A stretch of DNA of 64,000 bases from Orientallactaga sibirica (taxonomy: Eukaryota; Chordata; Mammalia; Rodentia; Dipodidae). The stretch covers positions 10,843,501-10,907,500 of the forward strand of contig JAEOAD010000015.1 of NCBI GenBank assembly GCA_036365145.1, read 5' to 3'. A program made the position numbers and the translations under genes. Below the pieces are notes generated by a model. That model saw only the letters and a list, made by a program, of their open reading frames with translations. It was not told the origin of the DNA and did no database searches. This document shows, in pieces, positions 53,366 through 63,787 of the stretch (position 1 is the stretch's first letter; the number at the start of each line of letters is the position of its first letter).

Positions 53366-53410
53366 CTTATCTTCATGATCTCAGCAAACTTTGGCCCTTT
53401 AGTAGTCATC
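53105..53410. repeat. Diverged tandem duplication with (CA)n in the second unit
   Basis: CCCTGAAGGCAG near 53110 and CCCTGAAGGAAG near 53270 begin the units. GAGATCTCAGCCAATTTGGC with TGTTTAGCA, and ATGATCTCAGCAAACTTTGG with CCCTTTAGTAG, end them. Confidence 0.55.
53320..53363. repeat. (CA)n microsatellite
   Basis: About 22 CA units, inside the second unit of the tandem duplication. Confidence 0.97.
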
Positions 53411-53804
53411 TTGTTTTTAAGTGAGCATCACTATCTCCAAGGATCAGGAGGGAGCTAAGTCTTCAGACATGTTACAGTCAAAGCCAACTCCAGACCAGAT
53501 CCTGCAACACATTCTTTTCATAGCAAGTAGGCACAAGACAGTCATTTTATGCCCTCACTAAACTTGGGGGCTCCTCTTTCTTTCCATAGACATGCTGATA
53601 AGCACTTGAACAGAAGTTCAGTCCTCAAGATATGGCTCTGTGATTTCAGCAAGACCAGCCAACCCTCCAGGTGAGGGGCAGACATCTCAGAGGAGGACTG
53701 GGAACTGACTGGGAATAGATCCATAGTCCATGGGTCTCAGGCAGCCAGGTTTGCAGGATTCTTCTATCTTGTGTAAGCATAGACATAAGTATTTCCATCT
53801 TTCC
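53411..53804. other. Intergenic unique DNA
   Basis: I see nothing recognisable. Confidence 0.4.
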
Positions 53805-54008
53805 AGCCAGACATCTATCTTTCTTTCCTTTTGCTCTTTCTTTCTTTTTTTGGGGGGGGGGCTGTCAAGGTAGGGTTTCACTCTAGCCCAGTCTGACCTG
53901 GAATTCACTGTGTGGTCTCAGGGTGGCCTTGAACTCACAGCAGTCTGCCTACCTCTGCCTTCCACGTGCTGGGATTAAAGGCATGCGCCACTACACTCAG
54001 CCAGACAT
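53805..54008 (-). mobile_element. B1 SINE (antisense) with 10-bp target duplication
   Basis: AGCCAGACAT at 53805-53814 and 53999-54008 flanks a tail with (TTTC)n and a G run, then AAGGTAGGGTTTCACTCTAG to CCACTACACTC. Confidence 0.9.
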
Positions 54009-54015
54009 ATTTCTT

Positions 54016-54232
54016 TTTTATTTTTTTATTTTTAAAAATTTTTATTCATTTTTAAGCAGAGAGATAAAAGAGAGGCAGACACAGAGAGAGGCCAGGGTCT
54101 CTAGCCATTGCAAATGAACTCCAGATGCATGTGCCCCTCGTGCATTTGGCTTACGTGGGTCCTGGAGAATTGAACTGGGATCCTTTGGCTTTGTAGGCAA
54201 ACGCCTTAACTGCTAAGCCATTTCTCCAGCCC
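54016..54232 (-). mobile_element. tRNA-derived SINE (antisense)
   Basis: AT-rich tail, AGAGAGGCAGACACAGAG, CTCCAGATGCATGTGCCC and CCATTTCTCCAGCCC. CATATTTCTTTTTT lies at both ends. Confidence 0.92.
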
Positions 54233-54240
54233 CATATTTC

Positions 54241-54496
54241 TTTTTTTAAAAAAATATTTATTTATTTTATTTATTTGAGAGAGAGAAAGAGGCAGATAAA
54301 GAGAGAGAGAAAGAGAGAGAGACGGGGGGGGGGAGAAGGAGAGAATGGGCACGCTAGGGCCTTCAGCCACTGTAAATGAACTCCAGATGCATGTGCTACC
54401 TTGTGCATCTGGCTTACGTGGGTCCCGGGGAATTGAACCTGGGTCCTTTGGCTTTGCAGGCAAACGCTTTAACTGCTAAGCCATCTCTCTAGCCCA
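54241..54496 (-). mobile_element. tRNA-derived SINE (antisense)
   Basis: (ATTT)n tail, a long GAGAGA stretch with a G run, CTCCAGATGCATGTGCTAC and GCCATCTCTCTAGCCC. AGACATATTTCTT follows at 54497-54509, as at 54003-54015. Confidence 0.93.
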
Positions 54497-54509
54497 AGAC
54501 ATATTTCTT

Positions 54510-54984
54510 GAACATCACTCGCTTTACCAGTCACAAATTATCTAGAAAATCTTTTATGCTAGTTATTGGATTTGAAGGAGTGGAAGTGGATAGCTACATC
54601 TGAAACCCTTGCTGGCCGCCTCTGAAGTGTGATTAGGTGTGAGCACAAATCACAGTTATCTCACACACAGGTGCCTCACCCTCCCTGTTCAGGCAGCAGC
54701 CTCATAGCCCCAAAGCAGTTACAGATGGGGCCACTAGCCCAGGGATCCTCAGTACTATTGGCCACAGAATCTTTCATTGTGGGGCCACCCTGAGCACTGG
54801 TGTTTCTAGCAGCATCCTTGACCTCTTACTCATGAAATAACAGTAGCCAACCACCACACTCCCAAGATGATATAATTACAAAGGTTTCTAAACCCTGCCA
54901 ACTCTCCCCCACAGGCAAAACTCTCACCTTGTGGCCCACTGAACTAAAGCAACCATATTTATTATTCACACTGGCACACTTTGT
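54510..54984. other. Intergenic unique DNA
   Basis: I see nothing recognisable. Confidence 0.4.
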
Positions 54985-55235
54985 AAATCGCAAAAATTTA
55001 AACAAATACAAAATACAGAGAACAGTATAATGAATCCCTATTTAGCTACTTGCAAACCTCAATAATGGTACACCCAGCCAGTTTTATTTCATCTCCTCTC
55101 CCACCCTGTTAGTTGAAAGCAAATCGTCTTCATTCAGGGACATTCATCTGTACCTATTTAAGTATCTACCTCTAAATATGAATAATAGTATCACATTTTG
55201 AAAAATTGAAAATAACTCTTTAATATAAAAAAATA
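54985..55235. mobile_element. Possible ancient L1 fragment
   Basis: GAGAACAGTATAATGAATCCC, GTTAGTTGAAAGCAAATCG and AGTATCTACCTCTAAATATG recall an old L1M/L1ME end region. Orientation and family uncertain. Confidence 0.45.
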
Positions 55236-55504
55236 CAGCTAGGTGTGCTGGATGCTCTTGAAGGTGCAGTAGACATTAACCAAATATGATCCCAAGAGAG
55301 CCATCATGAACCAGGATGATCCAGGAAAACTGGGACCCAGGCAGGCTCAGGAATCACGTGTTTTCCCTAAACATGCCGACATGTCTGAAGAGTCATTTCC
55401 TTGCTTGTAACCTCTGAAGACTCCTAGAGGATAAATACTAAGTCCCAATTCAATTGCCCTTGAGGGCCCTCATTGACATGTGGACCCACATACTTCTTCC
55501 TGTA

Positions 55505-56580
55505 TATATTTAAAGTTTTTTATTGACAACTCCTATACTTACAGACAATAAACCATGATATTTCCCTCCCCTCCCCCCATTCCCCTTCAGAACTCCACTC
55601 TCCATCATATCCCCTCCGTCTCGCCCTTAGTCTCTCTTTTAATTTGATGTCATCATCTTTTTCTCCTATTATGAGGGTCCTGTGAAGGTATTGCTAGGCA
55701 CTGCGAGGTCATGGATATTGAGGCCAATTTCTGTCTGGACAGTTGCACTGTAAGGAGTCATATCCTTCCTTTGGCTCTTACATTCTTTCCACCCCCTCTT
55801 CCGCAATGGACCCTGAGCCTTGGAGGGTGTGACAGAGATGTTTCAGTGCTGGACACTCCTCCATCCCTTCTTCTCAGAACTATGTTGCCTTTTGGGTCAT
55901 CCCAGTGGTGATCTCCATCTGAAAAGAGAAGTTTCTCTAACCAGAAGTGAGAGTGGCATTAATATGTGAATATGAACATTAAATGTAGTGCTTTCAGAGC
56001 AGTTTGGTGGGAGTAATATATACATTTAACCAGACAAGAGCAGGCTTTATACCCCTAAGGCTCATGACCTCCCCTGCCATAGACTTTTGCTTAGTTTTTT
56101 CAGTACCAGGCATGTATTCCCTCCCATAGAGAGGACCTTCAGTCCAATTATGAAGCACTTGGTTTCCCTGAAAGCAGACATGCCACTATTGCACCCGTTC
56201 GGTCATTGGGTCAGTTTGGCCAAACTTGAGGTTTCCAGTGTCCACTGATTTCACTGCTGATGATTTCTGTCTCCCATATGGCTGCATGCAGCTTTTTCCA
56301 GCTTTCAATTGGCTGGTCTACAGGGAGAAGGTTTTCTGCTCAGCACCAGCTTGCTTTCTCAGTGACCTTGCCTCTCAGGCAAGAGAGGTCTTCAGCAATA
56401 GGGTCTTACCATCTGTTTCTCAAGGGAAACCAAGGGCCTTGGCAAAAACCTGTAATGTTTTGGAGGCTACAGGGACCTCCCTGGCACAACGCACTGGAAG
56501 GTATCCCATCCCAGGCACTGAAAATTTTCTAGTAACAGTCTATAGCTTATGGATGTGCCATTATTCAAAAAAGTAGGTTT
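55505..56580 (-). mobile_element. L1 3'UTR fragment (antisense), about 1.1 kb
   Basis: TTTTTATTGACAACTCCTATAC is the reversed 3' end and matches the sense end at 31085-31190. Further in, GGTATTGCTAGGCACTGCG, AGGCTCATGACCTCCCC, CAGTACCAGGCATGTATTCCC and GCCACTATTGCACCCG are L1 3'UTR words I associate with this rodent group. Confidence 0.75.
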
Positions 56581-57010
56581 ACATAAGTCTTATTCAGAAT
56601 ATCTTGAATTTTGATTGACCCTCCCTTCTTCCTGTATATTCTTAGCTGTGCCCTGAGAAGGGCACAGAGCTGGGGCTCAGTCATGGTGGGCACAGGGAGC
56701 TGCTGGGATCAGAAGGACTGACATGTCATAGACACAAAGACCCACCACAGCTTGGCTTGTGTAGGGAGAAGAGCACGGGGCTCACAAGGGCAATTTCCCC
56801 TTGCTCCTGAAAGAAACAGAATTTCTTTCCTCAGCATCCAGGGTTGTTGGGTGGCCCCACCTTCACATGTTTACAATGCTCCTTCAAGTGGAACTGGGGT
56901 GCTTCTGACAGAGTACCACTGTCAAGAATGAAAGCAAGATGAAACTCACAAATAATCAGAAAATTCTTCTAGGCCTTTCAGCCCCATCCCTCACAGTGCT
57001 CTCTCTCTTC
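56581..57010. other. Intergenic unique DNA
   Basis: I see nothing recognisable. Confidence 0.4.
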
Positions 57011-57157
57011 TTGTTTTTTCGAGGTAGGGTCTCACTCTAGCGAGGCTGACCTGGAATTCACTATGTAGTCTCAGTATGGCCTTGAACTTACAGCGATCCT
57101 CCTACCTCTGCCTCCCAAGTGCTGGGATTAAAGGCGTGTGTGTGCCACCATGCTCTG
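57011..57157 (-). mobile_element. B1 SINE (antisense)
   Basis: TTTTTTCGAGGTAGGGTCTC to GTGCCACCATGCTCTGC, with a small GTGT expansion. Confidence 0.93.
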
Positions 57158-57465
57158 CTCCCCACAGCTCTTTATCAGGCCACATGCCCAGGACAGGCTT
57201 CACACTGATCATGCTATTTCTGGCCACACTCCATCAGGTGCCTTCCAGATACCATCTTCTGTCAGACTCCATCCTGGCTTCATCCTACACCAGCTGGGCC
57301 TTTGTCCATCTATCCCGAAGGGAAGGCTTGCTTATCTTCACCCCCTGCCCCAACACCCTGCAGTCCACAGCAGTGCCCAGTGCCTGGCTTATTCTTGCGT
57401 TGACCTACTTCTTGCCCCATCTCCTAGTAACTCAGGCCCTCATAGTCCTCTCCTGTAAGGATACC

Positions 57466-57509
57466 TTCATTCATTCATTCATTATTCATTCAATTCATTT
57501 ATTTATTGA
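57466..57509. repeat. (ATTC)n / (ATTT)n simple repeat
   Basis: Several CATT units pass into TTTATTTATT. Confidence 0.85.
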
Positions 57510-57634
57510 AGAACACTATGAGGGGCTGGGATACACAGTATAAACAAAAGTTCCTGCCCCAGGGGCTTACATCCCAGCATGCAACGCACACAAGGAGTTG
57601 GGGCTTCATCTTTTCTTCTTCTCCCTCCTCCTCC

Positions 57635-57738
57635 TTTTTTTTTTTTTTTAAGTATGGTCTCACTCACTCTAGTTTCAGGCTGACTTGAAACTCACTTACC
57701 TCTGCCTCCCTCTCTGCTGGGATTAAAGGCTTTCACCT
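57635..57738 (-). mobile_element. B1 SINE (antisense), badly deleted
   Basis: T tract, AAGTATGGTCTCACTCACTC, CAGGCTGACTTGAAACTC, CTGCTGGGATTAAAGGC. Confidence 0.8.
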
Positions 57739-58934
57739 CATCTATTCTTAGAAATGCTGGGATCCTTATGCAAATTATTTACCTCTTCCCAAGAACTCAG
57801 GTTTGCAGACAATGAACTTTAAGAGGTCTGCCTAGTCATGCAGCAAAAAGCCTGAACACCTCCAACCTTTATATTTGTATAAGAGATGAATCTGTCAGGT
57901 GGCTTTTCTCCAAGGAAAGGAGGCCAAGTCCAAGTTCAAGGTGGCTTGTTATTTCCCTTAGTGGGGTCTCTGTGTGTATGCGAGTGGAGCATCAAAAATT
58001 TAGGTTTCTTTGAGAAATCTTGAATTCTAGGAGGATTTTACATAGCTTCTGGAAGGATTCTCAGGACGCTTCTTCATGGATTCCCTTAAGATCCCACAAA
58101 GATTTTATGTTCATCCACGAGAAGTATATGTGGATCCTATAAAGATCCTAAGAGGTTTTCATGTGTGAGGCTCCCAGCCTTCAAGTGTGGGTGGATGAGC
58201 AAGTGCTTACACTTCAGCTGCCCCACCTCCACCCTATAAACTACACGATTGCTCTTCCGCTGGGCTCCTTCTGGTGCCCTGCACAGAATCAGTTTAATGA
58301 GATGAATAATAATATGAAAACATGAATACAAGGAGAACCCCAGAACAAACAGCACATAGTGTGCTTGGCAGAGGACACGTCTGACATGAAAGACAGCGGG
58401 GCGCATCAAAGTCAGACACACAAGGGCGGGCCTCTCCAGGGGCCAGTGGCTTCTGAAAGGTATCAAGACACCCCCCCTCCCCCAGCCTCTGTCTTGCTCC
58501 CCAGTGCTCTTCTTTCCTGAGTGTTAGGTTCTTGTTGTCATAGCTGTCTTTGGGATGCAGGCAGGCAGGCCACTCCTTAAGCCCCACCCAGGCTGGGACA
58601 CAGTGGTTGACTGCCTGAAGGAGGCTGGGCTGCTCCCACAGCTGCTGGCTCCTGGTCAGCTCCCGGCAGGTCCCCACAAGCCACATTCTCCACCCCTGGG
58701 TGGTGGAGGACAGCTGCAGACAGGCCTCTCGTCAGGCAGCTGGGAAGAATCAAGAACAAAAGCAAGCGGACAGGGTTGGGAGGATGTAGAAGGGAAGGGT
58801 CAGACCTGAGGTGGGCAGGACTCCTGAGAATTGGGCCTTTCAGGCTTTCTCCCACCAAGAACCACTTCTGAGCATATGACCCAATTGTACATGTCAAGAC
58901 AATGTCTTCTGGTTTTCTGCAAACCTCCTGAGCC
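57739..58934. other. Intergenic DNA, mostly unique
   Basis: At about 58025-58165 short words such as GGATTCTC, GGATTCCC, GATCCCAC and GATCCTA recur. I see no gene. Confidence 0.45.
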
Positions 58935-59095
58935 CAGGGCTGTCCAGTAGAAGTTTCTGTACTAGCAGAAATGGATCTGTGCTATATGGTACGGTCGTTC
59001 CCAACCAAATGCCGCTACGGAGTATTTAAATATGGATAGTGTAGCTAAGGAACTAAAATGTAAACTTTACTGAACTTAAATATAGCCCATAAAAG
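58935..59095 (+). mobile_element. MER5-like hAT DNA-transposon fossil
   Basis: GGGCTGTCCAGTAGAAGTTTC, TGTGCTATATGGTACGGTCG, GTGTAGCTAAGGAACTAAAAT and CTTAAATATAGCC follow MER5A order as I remember it. Non-autonomous, with no coding capacity. Confidence 0.65.
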
Positions 59096-59579
59096 GGGGC
59101 TAACATGGACAGTGGATTGGGAGCCCGTAGGGCTCTTGTTTGGTCTACAGTTGCTCAGCTACAGAGCCCTCCGGAGGGTCTCACACGGGTATGAACAATA
59201 GCAGGCCTCAGGCTTGGTATCTTGTACCAGTCCAATGGGACAGTTCACACTTGCCTGCAGTAGTGATTCCTGCTGGCCCACTGAGCACAGGTCACCAGGG
59301 CTGTGGATCTGCCTTGCTATGGATGATTGAGGAGAGTTGGGGTCTACTCTTGAGTATAGCTCTAGGCTTCATGGGTGACCTTGGCTAGGTCAATCTTCTG
59401 CACTGAAGGAACAAAATTTGGCTGTGCTGGAAGTTTAATGACTCGCCAGTGGTCTGGAGTGTGGGGCAGGATAGTCCTGCAAGGAATTCTGAAACCTCCA
59501 CCTTACATCTTTTCCTTGTCCCCTATTCATCATACCAAGGAAATTGTTGGAGATAATTATCCAAATGATAGTTATTAAG
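59096..59579. other. Intergenic unique DNA
   Basis: I see nothing recognisable. Confidence 0.4.
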
Positions 59580-59755
59580 AACTTGGCAGCTGGGTGTGGT
59601 GGTGCATAACTTTAATTCCAGGACTCGGGAGGCAGAGGTAGAAAGAGCGCCTTGAGTTCAAGGCCAGCCTGAGACTACATAATGAATTCCAGGTCAGCCT
59701 GGGCTATTGCGAGACCCTACCTCAAAAAACAAACAAACAAACAAAAAAACTTGGC
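59580..59755 (+). mobile_element. B1 SINE with 8-bp target duplication
   Basis: AACTTGGC at 59580-59587 and 59748-59755 flanks AGCTGGGTGTGGTGGTGC to a (AAAC)n tail. Confidence 0.93.
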
Positions 59756-60008
59756 TTTGGAGTTGGTTACAAACCCCAACCCCACTACGTACATCCTGCG
59801 GACCTCTGATGCTTTGGCAGCGTTGAGTCAGGCACATGGGCTGTGGTGTTCCTCAAGACCTGGGTCTAGACCAGCTGTGGCCTAGAGCTGACTTCTGTGC
59901 ATTGGTGACAATGAACTGATAAATTCTCAGGGATTTTGTGAGCCAGCTGATAAACATGCCATTATTGACAACTCAAAAACAATTAAATAAATTACATTAA
60001 AAGCAAAG

Positions 60009-60235
60009 GTGGCTGGGGAGATGGCTTAGCCATTAAGGCACTTGCCTACAAAGCCAAAGGACTTAGGTTCGATTCCCTAGGACCCACGTTAGCCAGATGC
60101 ACAAGGTAGCACATGTATCTAGAGTTTGTTTGCAGCAAATGGAGGCCCTGGCACACCCATTCTCTATCTGTGTCTTTCCCTCTGCTTCTCTCTCTCTCTC
60201 AAATAAATAAAATAAAAATAAAATATTTTTAAAAG
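60009..60235 (+). mobile_element. tRNA-derived SINE
   Basis: GGCTGGGGAGATGGCTTAGCC, B box GGTTCGATTCCC, GCCAGATGCACAAGGTAGC, TCTCTCTCTC and an A-rich tail. Well kept. Confidence 0.94.
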
Positions 60236-60242
60236 GCAAATA

Positions 60243-60443
60243 TAATAAGTATTCTTCTTCTTCTTCTTCTTTTTTTTTTTTTTTGGTTTTTTGAGGTAGG
60301 GTCTCACTTTAGCCCAGGCTGACCTGGAATTCACTCTGTATTCGCAGGTGGCCTCAAACTCATGGCGATCCTCCTACCTCTGCCTCCCAAGTGCTAGGAT
60401 TAAAGGCGTGGACCACTACATCCGGCTCGGTAATAAGTATTCT
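60243..60443 (-). mobile_element. B1 SINE (antisense) with (TTC)n tail and 13-bp target duplication
   Basis: TAATAAGTATTCT is exact at 60243-60255 and 60431-60443. The tail side has (TTC)n then a T tract; the element ends at CTACATCCGGC. Confidence 0.95.
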
Positions 60444-60730
60444 AAACTCACCACTAACATTTTACTATTATCTATGCTCTGCAGATTATATACTGTGTTT
60501 ACAGATGACTCTTCTCCTCCTTGCTATGTTAGGAATCAAACTGAGAGTCTTGAACATGCTGCACAGGTGCTCTTCCACAGAGCTGCACTCCCAGCCTTAT
60601 AGGGAGAAATATTATGCAATGGCCTTTTCCTATCTCTGGGTTCATTGACACCGTGTTGGTAGCTTTAAATTAACTATAGTATGAATATTACATTATGAAA
60701 AATTGAAAACACTGTAAATCATGTCTTGAT

Positions 60731-60971
60731 TTTAAAAAATATTTTATTTATTCTTTTAGAAAAGTATTTTAATTTAATTTATTTATTTGAGAGAGAAAGA
60801 GAAAGACAGATATGGAGAGAGAAAGAATGGGCATACCTGCAGCCAGTGCAAATGGACTCCAGATGCATGCGCCACCTTGTGCATCTGGCTTAGATGGGTC
60901 CTAGGGAATTGAACCTGGGTCCTTTGTCTTTGCAAGCAAGTGCCTTCATCACTAACCTATCTCTATAGTCC
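60731..60971 (-). mobile_element. tRNA-derived SINE (antisense)
   Basis: AT-rich tail, GAGAGAGAAAGAGAAAGAC, CTCCAGATGCATGCGCC, CCTATCTCTATAGTCC. Confidence 0.9.
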
Positions 60972-60974
60972 ATC

Positions 60975-60976
<2 letters not shown>

Positions 60977-61020
<44 letters not shown>

Positions 61021-61107
61021 TTCCTTCCTTCCTTCCTTCCTTCCTTCTTTCTTTTCTTTTCTTTTCTTTTCTTTTCTTTTCTTTTTCTCTCTCTCTCTCT
61101 ATCTCTC
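60977..61107. repeat. (TTTC)n-(TTCC)n-(TTTTC)n-(TC)n compound microsatellite
   Basis: Four successive motif blocks over about 130 bases. The tract occupies the A-tail position of the B1 at 61108. Confidence 0.96.
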
Positions 61108-61251
61108 TTTTTGAGGTAGGGTCTCACCACTCTGGCCCAGGCTGACCTGGGATTAACTTTGTAGTCTCAGGGTAGCCTTGAACTCACAGCAATCCTCCTA
61201 CCTCTGCCTCCCGAGTGCTGGGATTAAAGGTGTGCGCCACTACACCTGGCT
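61108..61251 (-). mobile_element. B1 SINE (antisense)
   Basis: TTTTTGAGGTAGGGTCTCACC to CCACTACACCTGGCT. Confidence 0.93.
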
Positions 61252-61252
61252 C

Positions 61253-61474
61253 ATTTATTTCTTTATTTGTGAGAGAGTGAGAAAGAAAGAGGCAGATAGA
61301 GAAAGAGAGAGAGAAATAGAGAATGGGTGCACCAGGGCCTCCAGCCACTGCAAACAAACTCCAAAAATATGTGCCACTTTGTGCATCTGGCTTTATGTGG
61401 GCACTAGAGATTCAAACTCAGGTTCTTAGGCTTTGCAGGCAAGCACCTGAACCTCTGAGCCATGTCTCCAGCCC
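61253..61474 (-). mobile_element. tRNA-derived SINE (antisense)
   Basis: CATTTATTTCTTTATTTG, a long GAGAGA stretch, GTGCATCTGGCTTTATGTGG, GAGCCATGTCTCCAGCCC. Confidence 0.92.
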
Positions 61475-62594
61475 ATGTCATGATTTTCGTTTTGTTGACT
61501 GCACATAAGAAAGCAATGGAGAAGAAGTAAACAATGCAGATAAAGCTAAACATGTCCCAGCTTATCGTTACTACATTAGAACTAATAAAAGAGGAAGGAA
61601 AGCCTCAGGTATTGGACTCTGACTTAATTCAGCAAAGAAATTATTCATGCCAGTGAAGGCAGAGGCATGTCCTAACACGTCTCTTTGTTTTACTTTCATT
61701 TATTAGCAGAAAAAAATGTCAAGTGATACTCATGTTGGAACTACACATGGAGAAATGGTTTTTAGACATTAATTGATGCTCCACCTGTTTAAGCCCTGCC
61801 TTGCTAGTTCCTGGAGGGCAAGTTTGCTACGTAAATGCTTCTCCTTTCTAAGCCCCAGTGTAGCCATCTATGAAATGGATATTTAAAATGTCACATGTGA
61901 TCAATAGACTATCAAGACCCATTTCTACCTTTCAATTTACCTTCTTGTCTACTTGAGGCTAGAGAGATAAGGAGTATGTTTACAGACTCCCTTGCAGCTA
62001 GAGTGCTGGAGGTGAATTCAGTTCCACCAACAGATGCAGGAGATCTGGAAAATGAGGACAGCTATGATCCTTTGTCTTTGGTCAGTGTTGTGTGATGGGG
62101 TCAGGTGACAGCAGGATAGAAAGTCTAGGGTTAAGCTTTTCTCTGACTCTTCTCAGCAGCTGAGATGTCTGGGCCCTCGCTGTGCCCAAGGCAGAAGTCA
62201 GGAACACAAGCACTCAGAGAGCAGATGGCAAGAATGCACAGGGGAACTCTCATTGTCCACACCTGCCCCCAGGACTCCTGGACCCATCAACCCATGCCCC
62301 ACCTCCACAGCTCCTGGTTTGTGTTTTGTGTGAACATCCTTTCTGGCTCTCCCACCTTACCCTTCCTTGGCTACTACTGAGTGTGAGGAAACAGTCCCCT
62401 CCCATCTCTGACACCAGGAATAAAGTCATACTTTGAAGTTTTGCACATCAACTTTTGGGGACATTTCCTGCCCTCAGAAAATTCCCATCAGTAATCCTGC
62501 AGCTGAACTTGACTATGACCCCTCGGTAACCCCAGAGCAAGACAACAGTTACCTGAGATGAGTCCTATCAAAAATCCTCTCAAAACAGTGTAAT
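61475..62594. other. Intergenic DNA, mostly unique
   Basis: A possible weak MIR core lies at about 61840-61905 (GTAGCCATCTATGAAATGG). I see no gene. Confidence 0.4.
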
Positions 62595-62776
62595 GGGGCT
62601 GGAGCAGTTAAGGTGTTCACCTGTGAAGCCTAAGAGCCTAAGTTTGATTCCCTAGTACTCACGTAAGAAGGTGGCACGTGAGTCTGGAGTTCATGTTCAG
62701 TGGCTAGAGGCTTTGGTGTGCCTGTGCCCATTCTCTCTCTCTATCTGCCCCCCACACACACACACACACACACACA
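62595..62776 (+). mobile_element. tRNA-derived SINE with head deletion
   Basis: GGGGCTGGAGCAGTTAAGG shows loss of about 13 bases that include the A box. The body follows and the end has become (CA)n at 62752-62776. Confidence 0.87.
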
Positions 62777-63238
62777 TATTTCTTTTTCTACAGGGACTTT
62801 GCAATGGCCACACTGACAAGGACATTTTCAATGTCCCCCCAACCAGGTATTTCCTTTACTTGTGGGATCATCCCTGGCTTCTAATGCTCTGTCTCAGTCC
62901 TCCAATCTCTCAAAAACAAGTTCAGATAACACCTTCACATCCAGATGTGAGGTTTCAGTTTTCCAAGTTAGCTGCTTTCTCCATATCCCTCTATTAGGTC
63001 ATCCTTCAGGTTTCATTAGGATGAACGTTCCCGTCTTCCTTCACCTCATGGAGATCAATGAAATCACAAGGGCACCAGCACCATCTGTCCACTACCACTG
63101 TAGGATTTCTATGCAGTGTACTGTCCCCACCCACCATGCCTCAGGTGTGTTCAAGACTGAGTGATGCAGGGGCTGCTACTCCCTACTCCGTGAGTGTCTT
63201 GCCCATCTGCCAGCTCCATTGTCATCTGCTCCTTCTAC
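62777..63238. other. Intergenic unique DNA
   Basis: I see nothing recognisable. Confidence 0.4.
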
Positions 63239-63548
63239 TTCTGTGGGTTTTTTTTTTTTAAATTTTTCGAGAGAGACACAGAGAGAGACAGACAGAGAGA
63301 GAGAGAGGGAGACGGAGACAGATAGAGAACGGGCGTGCCAGCAGTCTCTCAGCTGCTGCAAACAAAATCCAGATGCGTGCGCCCCCTTGTGGGCAAGTGC
63401 GGCATTGCGCCCTTGCATCACTTTGCATCTGGCTAAACGTGGGACCTGGAGATTGGAACCACTGGAGATTGGAACCTGCGTTCTTAGGCTTAGCAGGCAG
63501 GTGCCTTAACTGCTAAGCCATCACTCCAGCCTTAGTTCTGTGGGTTTT
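63239..63548 (-). mobile_element. tRNA-derived SINE (antisense), long variant, 13-bp target duplication
   Basis: TTCTGTGGGTTTT is exact at 63239-63251 and 63536-63548. The copy is longer than usual: TGGAGATTGGAACC is duplicated near 63450-63475, and about 35 extra bases follow GCGCCCCCTTGTG. Confidence 0.92.
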
Positions 63549-63787
63549 AAATTCTGAAGTGGTGGACTGGAGACATGGCTTAGTGGTTAAGGTGCTTGAC
63601 TGCTAAGCCAAAGGACCCAGGTTCAATTCTCCAGGACCCAAGTAAGCCAGATGCATTAGGTGGTGCATGTGTCTGGAGTTTGTTTGCAGTGGCTGAAGGC
63701 CCTGGTGCACCCATTCTCTCTCTCTCTTTCTGTCCCTCTTTCTCTCTCTCAAAATAAATAAAATTACATTATAAATTAAATTCTGAA
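63547..63787 (+). mobile_element. tRNA-derived SINE with 12-bp target duplication
   Basis: TTAAATTCTGAA is exact at 63547-63558 and 63776-63787. The body is near-complete with B box GGTTCAATTCTCC. Its target overlaps the right duplication of the preceding SINE. Confidence 0.94.
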
